In this document: in pieces, positions 8,588 to 17,940 of the stretch
How the letters are laid out: every line of letters begins with the position of its first letter
Numbering within the stretch: position 1 is the first letter of the stretch
NCBI GenBank assembly: GCA_008107755.1
Contig: VIRH01000094.1
Coordinates: 124,001-188,000 of the forward strand
Length of the DNA stretch: 64,000 nt
Direction: 5' to 3'
Source of the DNA: Rhodobacterales bacterium
GTDB taxonomy: Bacteria; Pseudomonadota; Alphaproteobacteria; Rhizobiales; Stappiaceae
Made by a program: the position numbers and the translations under genes
The notes under the pieces: model-generated
The model's database searches: none
Told to the model about the DNA's origin: nothing
The model's input: the letters and a program-made list of their open reading frames with translations, nothing else

Positions 8588-11359
8588 CTATCGAACTGAA
8601 ATCTGATGGCGGTCGCCTTGTGCTTCCGCCTGCCGGGCTTCGGGCTCCGGCCGGCCGGCGGCCGGCCGGGACTTTCGGATGCCGCGCAGGCGCTCGGGGA
8701 ACCAGGAATGCAACTGGCGCAGCAGCGGCTGCAGGCTTTTTTCCCAGGTGCGTCCCGAGGCCCGTGCGGCCGCGCGCGTCGACATTTGCTTGAGCTTTTC
8801 GCCGGAGCCGACCAGCCCTTCCAGGGCGGCGATCAGGTCATGAGTCACGACGCCATCGTCGCTGGATCTCAGCAGGATGCCGTCGACGCCGTGGTCAATG
8901 AGTTCGCCAACAGCGCCCACATCGGTGGCGATCGGCACGCATCCGAGGCGCTGTGCCTCGATGATCGTCAGCGGGGCTCCTTCCCAGCGGGAGGGAAGGA
9001 CGAAGACATCCGCCCAGGCCAGCAGGCGGCTCAGCCGCTTGCTGTCGAAGATCGGCGGTTCCACCTTGATGCCGATTTCCGCGAACCGGTCCCGCCACGA
9101 CCCGCCCGCGCCGGAGTCGATCACATCCGACCCGATCACGCGCCAGTCGATCTTGACGCCTCGCTGGTTCAGCGTTCGCGCGGCGGCGTAGATCCGCTCG
9201 ATGCCCTTCTGCCGGTCCAGCCGGCCGAGGAAGACGGCGCGCAGACGATCGTCCCGATCGCGGTCGCGTGTTCCCGAGAGGCGCGTCAGTTCTTCAGGCG
9301 CAATCGGGTAGCCGGCAGCGTTCGGAATGTGCAGCAGCTTGGCACTCGGAACGCCCATGCCGTGCAGCCACTCCGCCATGTCGCGCGAGCAGGTCAGAAC
9401 GGTGTCGTAGATATGCTCATAGGCAAGCGTAAGATACGGGTGTCCCGCGGCGCGGCCCATTTCCGAGCTGTCCAGCACGTGCACGTAGTTGACGATCTTG
9501 ACGCCGCGCCGGCGCAGCTCACCGAAAACGGCGTTGGCGGGGGCAAGCTGGTTGTTGATCACGACATCCAGCCCGGTCAGAAAGCCGATCACTTCCTGGG
9601 CGTGGGCATGTTCGTCATGTCCCATGAGAATCTCGTGACCGGAAAACGTGTTCGGCCCGCCCCACAGAGGATAGTCGTCAGCCAGGAAGTTGATGCTGTC
9701 GAAGACACCCTCATTATCGGGAATGCGATTGTAGACCGGCTTGCCGAAGACATAGAGATGCACCTCGCAGCCTGCCTTCTTGAGGACACGCGCGGTCGCA
9801 TAGGCCACCTTCTCGACGCCCCCGAAGGAGGCGATGGGCAGGAGCATGCCGACACGGAGTGGTCCGTTTTCGGGCGCAAGGCGCGGCATGATCGGCGAGG
9901 CGCCCGCATTATGGCGCAGGAGCTTGTGATAGGTGCTGCGGTTCGGTAGATAGGCCGACCGCCAGATCCAGCGTTTGTCCGGGCCATGCTTGTAGCCGGA
10001 GTCCCGGAGCGCGCCGAGGGTTGCCAGAAGGCTGTTGGTCGGCGAGAGGGCCGTGCCCTGGATATCGTCGGCGGAGAATGGTCCGCGCACCACGATCTCG
10101 GCAATGTTCGGGGCCGGGTTCGTGCCCCTGAGCGAGCGCACCCAGTCGTCCGACTTGTCATCGACGCATTGATGCAGAATGTCGAGCGAGCACATCCAGC
10201 CGACCGGCCGCTTGCCGAGCTGATCGCCTTCGCCCAGCGTCGAGACGTCGACAGCGAGCCTATCCTTGTCGTTCTCGAAGCGGACCGCAACGAAATGATG
10301 CGTCTCGGCAAGCCGCTCGCCCAGCCATAGGATGTTGTGCAGCAGTCCGAAGCTCTTCAGCGCTTCCCGATGGGCTGGCGACATCCACAGCCAGAATGGC
10401 GGCACCCCAAAGGTTTCCGGTTCGGTGCGGGCGGCCCAGAAGCGCTTCACGAACACCTCGAAGCCGCGCTTTTCGTGCTCGACCACGGGATCGGTGAAAA
10501 GGTCGACGAGGTAGGAATCCGTGCCGAAGGCGACGTAGCGCGGCGTTTCCTCGTGCTCCCAGCGCAGGAGCGTATCGACCGAAAACAGCTTCTTGTGCTT
10601 CTCGCGGATGTAGCCAAGGATGCCGTCGCGAGTCCGGTTGGAGTCGCGCAGCATGCTCTCGGCGCGCTGACGGTACTCGAAGCCGAAGAAGGGATAGTTG
10701 GTTCCCTTGAAGCCCTTCGATATGGCCTGAAGCCAGAATTCCCAGTCCTCGAAACCGGATTTCATGCTCTCGTCAAAGCGCACGCCGGCATCGAGGACTG
10801 CTCTGGAGACCAGGCTGCCAGCCTCGCAGATATTGTCGAATGTCACATGCAGCAGGCGCGAATACTGCGCCGTGTAATTGCCGTTCCATTCGATTCCGAA
10901 CTTGTCGATGTTGGGATAGATCCAGCCGATCCCCTCGTTGTCGCGCATGTGGTCCACCAGGACCCGCATGGCGGTCGGGGTGATCCGGTTGTCCGCATCG
11001 AGAAAGTAGACCGCTTCCAGATCGGGGAAGGTTCTGACCGCGAAATCTATGCCGTAGTTGCGGGCCGAACTCAGGCCGCCGTTCGGCTTGCGCAGGTAAT
11101 AGACATTATCGTGCGCAAGCGCATAGGCCTGTCCGACCTGTGCGGTTTCCGGAAAGGGGCAGCCGTCATCGACGATCACGATGGCGATCTCGAAGGGCGC
11201 GACCTGAGCCAGGGCCGCGTCGACGGCCTCGCTCAGCAGCACCGAGTGCTTGTAGACCGGGATCAGGATGGCCAGGACGGGCGACGATGTGCCGGAACTG
11301 CCGAACGATGCGTATCGCACGTTCGACTGCGCCGGTCTTTTCACGGTGGTATCCAGCAT
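8588..11359 (-). CDS. Bifunctional glycosyltransferase, GT2 fused to GT4
   Basis: A 923-residue cytoplasmic protein with two sugar-transfer modules. Residues about 25-240 are a GT-A (GT2) domain with LAILIPVYKH, IVDDGCP, NGGLSSARNYG and the metal-binding DxD in FLDADNR. A middle segment of about 250 residues is not recognised. Residues about 495-895 are a GT-B (GT4) domain with FGGVEKVAYATARVL, LGRLDRQKGIERI and the donor-binding EGAPLTIIEAQRLGC. The start lies 5 bases after the stop of the upstream 510-aa gene. The fusion suggests two successive additions in the repeat unit by one polypeptide. The donor sugars are unknown. Confidence 0.88.
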   Translation of the reverse strand: MLDTTVKRPAQSNVRYASFGSSGTSSPVLAILIPVYKHSVLLSEAVDAALAQVAPFEIAIVIVDDGCPFPETAQVGQAYALAHDNVYYLRKPNGGLSSARNYGIDFAVRTFPDLEAVYFLDADNRITPTAMRVLVDHMRDNEGIGWIYPNIDKFGIEWNGNYTAQYSRLLHVTFDNICEAGSLVSRAVLDAGVRFDESMKSGFEDWEFWLQAISKGFKGTNYPFFGFEYRQRAESMLRDSNRTRDGILGYIREKHKKLFSVDTLLRWEHEETPRYVAFGTDSYLVDLFTDPVVEHEKRGFEVFVKRFWAARTEPETFGVPPFWLWMSPAHREALKSFGLLHNILWLGERLAETHHFVAVRFENDKDRLAVDVSTLGEGDQLGKRPVGWMCSLDILHQCVDDKSDDWVRSLRGTNPAPNIAEIVVRGPFSADDIQGTALSPTNSLLATLGALRDSGYKHGPDKRWIWRSAYLPNRSTYHKLLRHNAGASPIMPRLAPENGPLRVGMLLPIASFGGVEKVAYATARVLKKAGCEVHLYVFGKPVYNRIPDNEGVFDSINFLADDYPLWGGPNTFSGHEILMGHDEHAHAQEVIGFLTGLDVVINNQLAPANAVFGELRRRGVKIVNYVHVLDSSEMGRAAGHPYLTLAYEHIYDTVLTCSRDMAEWLHGMGVPSAKLLHIPNAAGYPIAPEELTRLSGTRDRDRDDRLRAVFLGRLDRQKGIERIYAAARTLNQRGVKIDWRVIGSDVIDSGAGGSWRDRFAEIGIKVEPPIFDSKRLSRLLAWADVFVLPSRWEGAPLTIIEAQRLGCVPIATDVGAVGELIDHGVDGILLRSSDDGVVTHDLIAALEGLVGSGEKLKQMSTRAAARASGRTWEKSLQPLLRQLHSWFPERLRGIRKSRPAAGRPEPEARQAEAQGDRHQISVR

Positions 11360-11364
11360 TGTGA

Positions 11365-12897
11365 TCAGCCGCTGACCACCGCTCGGAAATTGGCGAATTT
11401 CGCCCAGGCGAAATCGTTCCCACCGGCTTCATCCGCCATCCTCGTCGCGAAATAGACATTCTGCCAGACGCTGACCTGCTCCGCGGCGAAGGCGCTCAGA
11501 TGCGCGGTATCGCCAAAGGTCACGGTCTTCCATCCGGAGAAGGCTTCGCCGACGGCCGCCTCCCTGTCACCGCGCAGAACTTCCCTTGCCGCCGACAGAT
11601 CCCGCGCAACGACAATCGCAAAGGCGATATCCGCCGCACGGTTGTTGTCGATGAAGGCCTTTGCCGAAAGCCGGATGACCTGCGGCGGGCAGGCCGCCGG
11701 AAGCTGGCCGATGGTCATGCCTTCCGCGGGTGGGTGGCAGCCGATCGCCCGTTCGCTCGGCAGGGGCATGATGGCCTCGAAGTCGAAGGTGACTTCATCC
11801 GGGTTGGCAAGGTTTGCATGTTCCAGGATGCCCGGAGCAATCGGCACGTCGCGGAACCCTTCGTCCAGTCCGGCCTGCTGCGACTGGGCTGGAATGTAGT
11901 TTGCGTGCGGCGGCATCGAAACGCCGGGAATGCCACCCCAGACCTGAAGCGCCATGCTGTTCTTGAGAAGCGGCAGCCCGTTGGCACCGTCGCGCACCTG
12001 GAACATCTCGATTGGCTGCAGACCGCCGACGGACAGAAGCGGCAGATCGTCCTCCGGCTCTTCCACCTGCAGGCGGAATTCCAGCGTTCGGCGCAGCCCG
12101 GCAATGGACCGCGAGAGCCCGAAATTGTTCCAACCGGCAACGAGATCGCCGCTGGTGAACTGCCATGTGTCGACGATCCTGAGATCCTCGAGCGTAACTA
12201 GCTGTGCCTTGAGCTTCAGATCCTGCCGGGCGGGGAGTTGCGCGACGTGGAGCGCGACGCTGCTGACACCCGAGCTGGGCACCGGCAGGATCTGACTGAT
12301 GCCGTCACCGGACGCGCTGGCCAGCACGTTCGGATTGAGCGGGTTTTCTGCCGGTTCGTTCGTGAAGACCAGATCCAGCGGCTGCAGGCCGTGGCGGTTC
12401 ATGAACGCCTCGATGGCGGCAAAGCGGTTCTGCAGATCGTCGTTCAGGCTGCGCAGGGATCGCAGTTCCTTGCTGGACAGGACGAGTCGCCTGGCGCCGG
12501 CCTTGACCTGATCGGCAACGAGACCGACGAGCGATGAAACCGCCTCGAACTTGGCGGCGTTGTCCCAGCCGATCGCGGCAGGCACCTGAACCGCGCCGCT
12601 GTGCTGCATCCACCTGTAGAGAAGATCGCGCTGCCGTGTTTCGGACGGATTGACGAGAACCGCGAGCGGCATGAGCGGCGCTTCCCGTGCCAGGAACCTG
12701 TCACCGCTTTCGTCAGAGAAGACCGCCTTCTCGTCCTCGATACCTTCAAACCATACTGTCCTGACCGCCTCGACGAGATGCGTCGGCAGATCCTCCCGCG
12801 GGACCCCGATCGCAATCAGCGTCAGATCTTTCAGGAGCATATCTTCCCGTGCCGGTTTCTGGACGGCGAACGTTTCTTTTGTTGCCACGACTGTCAT
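11365..12897 (-). CDS. Unrecognised 510-aa exopolysaccharide-locus protein
   Basis: I do not recognise this protein. It has no signal peptide and no membrane helix. Residues about 1-190 look alpha/beta, with a long helix near SSKELRSLRSLNDDLQNR. The rest looks beta-rich, with a segment (VDTWQFTSGDLVAGWNN) resembling sugar-binding jelly-roll strands. The start at ATG 12897 follows GGGGGC; an upstream in-frame TTG is less likely. It is the first gene after an AT-rich 230-base gap and is followed 5 bases later by the GT2-GT4 fusion, so it probably works with that enzyme. A role in polymer assembly is inference only. Confidence 0.8.
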   Translation of the reverse strand: MTVVATKETFAVQKPAREDMLLKDLTLIAIGVPREDLPTHLVEAVRTVWFEGIEDEKAVFSDESGDRFLAREAPLMPLAVLVNPSETRQRDLLYRWMQHSGAVQVPAAIGWDNAAKFEAVSSLVGLVADQVKAGARRLVLSSKELRSLRSLNDDLQNRFAAIEAFMNRHGLQPLDLVFTNEPAENPLNPNVLASASGDGISQILPVPSSGVSSVALHVAQLPARQDLKLKAQLVTLEDLRIVDTWQFTSGDLVAGWNNFGLSRSIAGLRRTLEFRLQVEEPEDDLPLLSVGGLQPIEMFQVRDGANGLPLLKNSMALQVWGGIPGVSMPPHANYIPAQSQQAGLDEGFRDVPIAPGILEHANLANPDEVTFDFEAIMPLPSERAIGCHPPAEGMTIGQLPAACPPQVIRLSAKAFIDNNRAADIAFAIVVARDLSAAREVLRGDREAAVGEAFSGWKTVTFGDTAHLSAFAAEQVSVWQNVYFATRMADEAGGNDFAWAKFANFRAVVSG

Positions 12898-13129
12898 GTA
12901 AGCCCCCAATCAGACCAAGTTACCCAAACACGCCATTTTTGGCGCTATGACACCCAATAAGTATTGATACGACAATCATTTTTGTTTGTGACAACAATAC
13001 GGCGATTAACCAATAAATTTCATCCAGTTACATTATTTTTTGCGTATATTTTGCTCGACAATGACAATTATTTAAGCATTAACATTCATTAATACTTAAA
13101 AATTACTTCGACTTTCATTCTGATCGCAT
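12898..13129 (-). promoter_or_regulatory. AT-rich promoter gap with small inverted repeat
   Basis: This 232-base AT-rich gap lies upstream of the 510-aa gene and downstream of the second pyruvyltransferase. It contains a 5-base inverted repeat at 12931-12944 (CGCCA, tttt, TGGCG) about 35 bases before the start codon, which could form a hairpin in the leader or be a protein site. A promoter here is inferred from the gap and base composition. Confidence 0.4.
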
Positions 13130-14317
13130 TCAGGCGATGGCGTATTGCCTGAATGCGCTTTTGGATTCGCCCGACTTCATCAGATGCGGGACGTTGTTCT
13201 CGCTCAGGAAAGAGCTCATCTCCGCGTAGATACGGGCGTAGGCCCGATTGAAATCGTCGAAGCGGCTCTGCTGCCAGAACTCGGAGAGCCGGAACTTCGC
13301 TTCGGAGAAGACGTCGAAGCTCGGGATCCGGAAGGTGTCCGCGAATTCGCGGGTGCGGCTGTCATAGGTGAAGTAGACCGAGGGAACGCCGTTCGCGAGT
13401 GCCATCAGATTGCCGTGCAGCCGATAGCCGAGCACGAAATCGCACGCGGAAACGCAGGCGTCGTAATCCGCAACGACATCCGAATAGAACAGCCGTTCGC
13501 GGTAAAGACGCTCGATCTCCTCGTCGAAATACCACTCGCCGGCCCAGGCGTTTTCCTTCAGCGTGCGGACCGCCTCTTCTTTCTGCTCGTCGGTTCCCAG
13601 AACCAGCTTCTTCTCCTCGATCTCACCCTGAGCCATCAGCGTGACGTCGAACCTGGCAGCGAAGGACTTGATCAGGTCGCGGTGAAAGGTCAGGTACTGG
13701 CGGATATCCTTGGCGTAGGCCGGCGAAACCTCGCGGCGGACGGAAATGCCAACCTTTTCAACGGATTCGATCGGAGGAAGGGAGATCCGGAGGTTCGGAT
13801 CGTTCCGCCGGAAGGCGGTCGGACAACCGATGATCCGTGTGTTGCGGATGCCGAGGTTCGCCAGCACGTCAGCCGTATAGGCGCCGCGGACACCGATCGA
13901 CGCGGTGGATTCGGATATGATCCTCAGGACGTTTCGCGTCGATTCGGACAGGTTGATCTCGCCATTCGTCGGAGCCTGTGCGCCGATGCCGAACGCCAGG
14001 ACCGGAAGCTTGAGGCGGGTGAGCACCTGTTCCGCCATTTCCCAGTTCATGTCCGAGTGAATGTAGTTCGACCCGCGCAGGACGACGTAGTCGAACGACT
14101 CCCGCAGGCGATCGATTTCTCTCTCGTCGTAGCGGACGATCGTCAACGTGCTCAGCTCGGTGAAACTGAGCAGTTTCAGGGACGAATCGAAGACGAACGC
14201 ATCGCCGATGTTGTGGTAGTGGTCGATGAACCGCTGGACGTTCTGGAAGTCGTACCAACGGACATTGTCGTGGTCGTAAACCTCTCCAGACGGGATCATT
14301 ACCAATATGCGCGCCAT
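13130..14317 (-). CDS. Polysaccharide pyruvyl transferase family protein (395 aa)
   Basis: This is a second member of the pyruvyl transferase family in the locus. It has RGSNYIHSDMNW, FGIGAQAP, GVRGAYTADVLANLGI, CPTAFRRND and the conserved GYRLHGNLMALANG with YFTYDSRTRE. It resembles the 447-aa paralogue throughout but lacks its C-terminal tail. AAGGA precedes the ATG. It follows the GT4 gene by 14 bases and is the last gene before an AT-rich gap, so it closes the long minus-strand run. Pyruvylation of a sugar in the polymer is the expected role; galactoglucan of rhizobia is known to carry pyruvate. Confidence 0.86.
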   Translation of the reverse strand: MARILVMIPSGEVYDHDNVRWYDFQNVQRFIDHYHNIGDAFVFDSSLKLLSFTELSTLTIVRYDEREIDRLRESFDYVVLRGSNYIHSDMNWEMAEQVLTRLKLPVLAFGIGAQAPTNGEINLSESTRNVLRIISESTASIGVRGAYTADVLANLGIRNTRIIGCPTAFRRNDPNLRISLPPIESVEKVGISVRREVSPAYAKDIRQYLTFHRDLIKSFAARFDVTLMAQGEIEEKKLVLGTDEQKEEAVRTLKENAWAGEWYFDEEIERLYRERLFYSDVVADYDACVSACDFVLGYRLHGNLMALANGVPSVYFTYDSRTREFADTFRIPSFDVFSEAKFRLSEFWQQSRFDDFNRAYARIYAEMSSFLSENNVPHLMKSGESKSAFRQYAIA

Positions 14318-14331
14318 GTTTTTTCCTTAGA

Positions 14332-15681
14332 TTATGCGCTTTGCTGCAAGCCGACGGGGAATGCCTGGGGGCGCGCATGGCGTCCCTCCAGCAGCGAGCG
14401 GTAAAACACCAGATGCTCCTCGGCGCATTCCAGGTGGTTCTTCGGTTCGCCAATGCCTTGTTGCAGCCGGCTCCAGATCTGCGGCGAGCGCAGGACGTCG
14501 CACAGGCGGTCGGCGAGATCTTCCGGGCTGCCCACCCGGAAATGCAATCCGTCGATACCGTCCCGCACCTTTTCGGCCATCCCTCCGATGCCGCTGCAGA
14601 TCAGCGGCCTGCGATGGAAAAACGCCTCCTGGATGATCACCGGAGAATTTTCCCACCAGATCGACGGCATCAGCACCCAGTCGACCTGACCCATCAGCGA
14701 GGGCATGTCCTTGTTCTGGTAAGACCCTGCAAACCTGACCCGGTCGCCGGCCTTTTCGAGAAGCTCCGCGATCTTCAGACGGAAGTCCTCCGGCTGCCGT
14801 TCCAGGTTGCCGCCGAAAATCGTCAGGGACGCGTCGTCCCCCCACAGGGCGTCGGGAACACGCCGTACGGCCTCAAGAAGAATATCGATCCCCTTGTAGG
14901 GGGTCATCTGGCCGAAATAGGCGAATTTCGACCGCCGCTCGGACGGTTGCCGAAGCTGCCGTTGCTCGGCGCGCTCGCGAACGTTCAGCCCGTTTTCGAT
15001 GACGGTACATTTTTCCGCCGGCAGGCCCCATTCGATATAGCGCTCGATCAGGAAACGGCTCGGCGCGATGAAGCCATCCGCGAGGCTGAGGATCGACTGG
15101 AGGAAGTGCTTGCGCCGCAGAAAAGCCGCCGGAGAAATCTCCGGGAAGCATCCATTGCAGGCAATCGGTGACGACGTTTCGCAGAGCTTGTTGCTGCCGG
15201 TCTTCACCATCTGGCCGTGATGATGGCAAAGCGGCAGGAACTCGTGGAGGGTGACCGTGATCAGCGCGTTCGGCAGGGCTGCGCGCACGGCATACAGCGT
15301 TTCCAGGCCAAGGCCGATGAAGTGGTGGAAATGGACCACATCGGGCCGGAGCGTGCGCACGAAACGGTCGAGGTCCCGACGGATGTCACCGGTGTTGCGG
15401 TTGGAGATCAGGAACGGATCATAGTCGTCTGCATGATAGAGCAGTTCGTCATCCGCATTGGCAACGCCCATGAGCGCGGATCGTCCGTGCCGCGGATAGG
15501 CATCGCCAACTCGCGCCAGGAAAAACGACTGGGACCCGGCCAGGGATTTCAGTCCCTGGTGGAGATTGTAGGACGCGACCTCCGCACCACCGAGCGAAAT
15601 CGAGGGATGTCCGTGGGAGATGACCAGTACGCGAAGCGCGCCGCCGCCGTCTCTTCCGTCTGCGACCGTCTCCGCCGTCAT
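14332..15681 (-). CDS. GT4 glycosyltransferase (ExpE7-like)
   Basis: A 449-residue GT-B glycosyltransferase. The N-terminal domain has VISHGHPSISLGGAEVASYNL and VVHFHHFIGLGLETL. A cysteine-containing insert follows (LCETSSPIACNGCFPE). The C-terminal domain has FAYFGQMTPYKGIDILLEAV and WWENSPVIIQEAFFH, the conserved nucleotide-sugar site. The start at 15681 overlaps the upstream stop as ATGA; longer upstream starts would overlap it deeply. It is closely similar in plan to the 431-aa GT4 at 18845-20140, including the cysteine insert, so the two look like paralogues. Confidence 0.88.
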   Translation of the reverse strand: MTAETVADGRDGGGALRVLVISHGHPSISLGGAEVASYNLHQGLKSLAGSQSFFLARVGDAYPRHGRSALMGVANADDELLYHADDYDPFLISNRNTGDIRRDLDRFVRTLRPDVVHFHHFIGLGLETLYAVRAALPNALITVTLHEFLPLCHHHGQMVKTGSNKLCETSSPIACNGCFPEISPAAFLRRKHFLQSILSLADGFIAPSRFLIERYIEWGLPAEKCTVIENGLNVRERAEQRQLRQPSERRSKFAYFGQMTPYKGIDILLEAVRRVPDALWGDDASLTIFGGNLERQPEDFRLKIAELLEKAGDRVRFAGSYQNKDMPSLMGQVDWVLMPSIWWENSPVIIQEAFFHRRPLICSGIGGMAEKVRDGIDGLHFRVGSPEDLADRLCDVLRSPQIWSRLQQGIGEPKNHLECAEEHLVFYRSLLEGRHARPQAFPVGLQQSA

Positions 15682-17933
15682 GACGCCTCCTCTGCAAGCG
15701 ACCCGAGCACCGGCACCCACCGGCCGTCAAAGACCTGACGGTCGAGACTGGAGACCAGGTTCTGCCAATTGCGCCCGCCCCCCTCGTCTTCGTCCGCATG
15801 CATCATTTCGACTTGCGGCACCCAGCAGAATTCAAGACCGGCGCGCCGGAGCTTCAGGGCGGCGTCCATGCCTTTCTCGTCGGTGCCGAGATAGCTGCGG
15901 CTGAACCCGCCGACAGCCTGCAGCGCGGAGGCGGGCAGAATGCAGCAGTCGAACGGTGCGGCCGCAACCGGGCTGGGTTCGGCACCCAGGAGCGTCCGGC
16001 GCGGATAGCCGAGATAATGCTGGCTCAGCCTGTAGTCGCCCTCGTCCCGGTCGATCCAGGCACCTGCCCAGCGGATGGTGTCATCCTCGTAGAGGATCGT
16101 GGGCGCCACGACGCAGGCCTCCTCACGCTCCCGGAATGCGTCCACCAGCGGCTTGAACCAGCCGGCGCCGCGAGGCAGAACACCGCCCGCAAGGCAGACA
16201 ACCGCATCAGTCGGCGCGGCGGCGATGCCGGCCTGCAGCGCGTCCAGCCGGTCGTCCGCATTGGCAACGAGAACAGCGGTCACGGAGAGAGCGTAAAAGT
16301 CGGCGAGCCGGCGAAGATCCTCAATCCGGTCGGCAAGAACAGCCTGCGGCGCGCACAGGATCAGTGGCAATCCCCGGGTCTCGGGATCAACCGCCAGCAG
16401 CGTCATCAGGACGCGCGCCTTCTCGAAATCGTCATCCAGTCCGAGGACGACCGACTGCTGAGACGGCTTTGGCGCCGGGCCGAGCGTGATCGTGTCGACG
16501 ATCACAGGCTCGGGCCGAAGCTCGGCCTTTAGCATCGGCAGGAACTGGCGCTCCAGTATGTCGGACTGAAAGGCCGTCGCGGTGTCGAGGCCGGAGACCA
16601 GACGCTTCAATGCGGCCCGCAGTGGCGCCTTTCCGACCGTGAGCGGCGCATAGGCGGAACGTCCATCATCGAGGACGATTTCCAGGTAGCTCGCCTGATC
16701 CCGGCTTGCCACCGCACCTTCCAGGAACGCCAGAAAGCCGTGTCTGTGCCGGGCCGACGGCCCATTGAGAAACGGTGACAGATCCGCAAAGGCCAAGGAG
16801 ACATCCTGTCTCGGCTGGGAGGTCCAGCGCGTGTCGAGCCGGAAACTTTGTCCTCCGGCCCTGAAAGAAACCGCCTTGACCCTGTCCTCGGGATTGAGGA
16901 GCCATCCGGACAGAAGAATTCCGCCCTGGTCGATCTGCGCACAGAAGTCGACGGCAACCCGAACCGGAACATCGAGTTCACCAACGGTCTCGCGGCCGTC
17001 GAAGCGTTGCGCGGCTGCCACAAGGCGCGGTTTGCTGTCACCGGCAAGGGACAGCTTTGGCAGCAATGCCCTGATCTGGCCGGGCAGCGCCGGCGCCCCG
17101 GGCAGGTTCCGTCTTTCGTGAACCTCTATCGAACTCCAGCCGGATCGGCCGCGATAATAGATGCAGCTGACTTTCGCCGGATCGAGCGGCTGGTCGGCAT
17201 CAGCCAGACCTGAAAAGCCGTAGGCCTTGCCGCCGGTGTCCTTGCGCTCGAACAGGCCGCAGGTGAGACCCGCCATGGTCAGGGTGCCGTCATCCACCAG
17301 AACGCGGCTGCTTCCCGCCGGCAGGCCCTTGGCCCAGCCCTGCAGATAGATTTCGCCTTCGTCGAACCTGCCGATGATTTCCACGAAACCGTCGCGCGCC
17401 GAGATCCGCCGCACCAGAAGAGCTGCCGCCTGCATCTTATTGGGCGTTGCGCCCGCCGACAGGAGCATGTCGACGAGACCGTCAACGATGTCCGCCTCGG
17501 AGCGGGAGGTCAGCTCGCAAACCCGCGCGAGAAACGCCTGCAGGTCCGGAACCGCGCCACGGAGCGCGTAGGGATAGGAATGTCCCTGGCTGCGGATCGT
17601 CACCCGTTCGGGTTCCGGCGTCGTGCTCTTGTGGAGCGACAGTAGGGCCACAAAAGGCTTGCGCCTGCCGTTCGCCTTTCCCGAAAGGGGAAGCGTCACC
17701 ATCGTGCAGGGGACCGATCGCTTCGGGTCGTCATTCAGGATGGCCGGCAGTCCGTTGGCGAAGGTTTCGCCAGTTCCGGCAATCAGCAGGGTTTCGCGGT
17801 CGAGATAACAGGAAATCGCCGATGCACCGTCCAGCGGTACAGCGGCTGCGCTGCCGGCGGACGGCGCGGTCTCGCCCTGCTCCGTTCCGGCGGGCAGCTT
17901 GCGCACTCCCTGGATGACGACCGCCTGGTCCAT
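15678..17933 (-). CDS. Large protein with C-terminal GT2-like glycosyltransferase domain (ExpE6-like position)
   Basis: A 751-residue protein. Residues 1-180 are unrecognised. Residues about 185-430 contain two beta-type segments with a GW motif (IYLQGWAKG and ILLSGWLLNPED), similar to segments in neighbouring proteins. The C-terminal 260 residues resemble a GT-A glycosyltransferase of the GT2 kind, seen in VVCLAGGVLPRGAGWF, VAPTILYEDDTIRWAG, CCILPASALQAVGGFSRSYL and MMHADEDEGG. It begins 7 bases after the coiled-coil gene and overlaps the next GT4 gene by four bases. Sugar transfer is likely but the classic DxD is not clear. Confidence 0.78.
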   Translation of the reverse strand: MDQAVVIQGVRKLPAGTEQGETAPSAGSAAAVPLDGASAISCYLDRETLLIAGTGETFANGLPAILNDDPKRSVPCTMVTLPLSGKANGRRKPFVALLSLHKSTTPEPERVTIRSQGHSYPYALRGAVPDLQAFLARVCELTSRSEADIVDGLVDMLLSAGATPNKMQAAALLVRRISARDGFVEIIGRFDEGEIYLQGWAKGLPAGSSRVLVDDGTLTMAGLTCGLFERKDTGGKAYGFSGLADADQPLDPAKVSCIYYRGRSGWSSIEVHERRNLPGAPALPGQIRALLPKLSLAGDSKPRLVAAAQRFDGRETVGELDVPVRVAVDFCAQIDQGGILLSGWLLNPEDRVKAVSFRAGGQSFRLDTRWTSQPRQDVSLAFADLSPFLNGPSARHRHGFLAFLEGAVASRDQASYLEIVLDDGRSAYAPLTVGKAPLRAALKRLVSGLDTATAFQSDILERQFLPMLKAELRPEPVIVDTITLGPAPKPSQQSVVLGLDDDFEKARVLMTLLAVDPETRGLPLILCAPQAVLADRIEDLRRLADFYALSVTAVLVANADDRLDALQAGIAAAPTDAVVCLAGGVLPRGAGWFKPLVDAFREREEACVVAPTILYEDDTIRWAGAWIDRDEGDYRLSQHYLGYPRRTLLGAEPSPVAAAPFDCCILPASALQAVGGFSRSYLGTDEKGMDAALKLRRAGLEFCWVPQVEMMHADEDEGGGRNWQNLVSSLDRQVFDGRWVPVLGSLAEEAS

Positions 17934-17940
17934 CGTGTCT

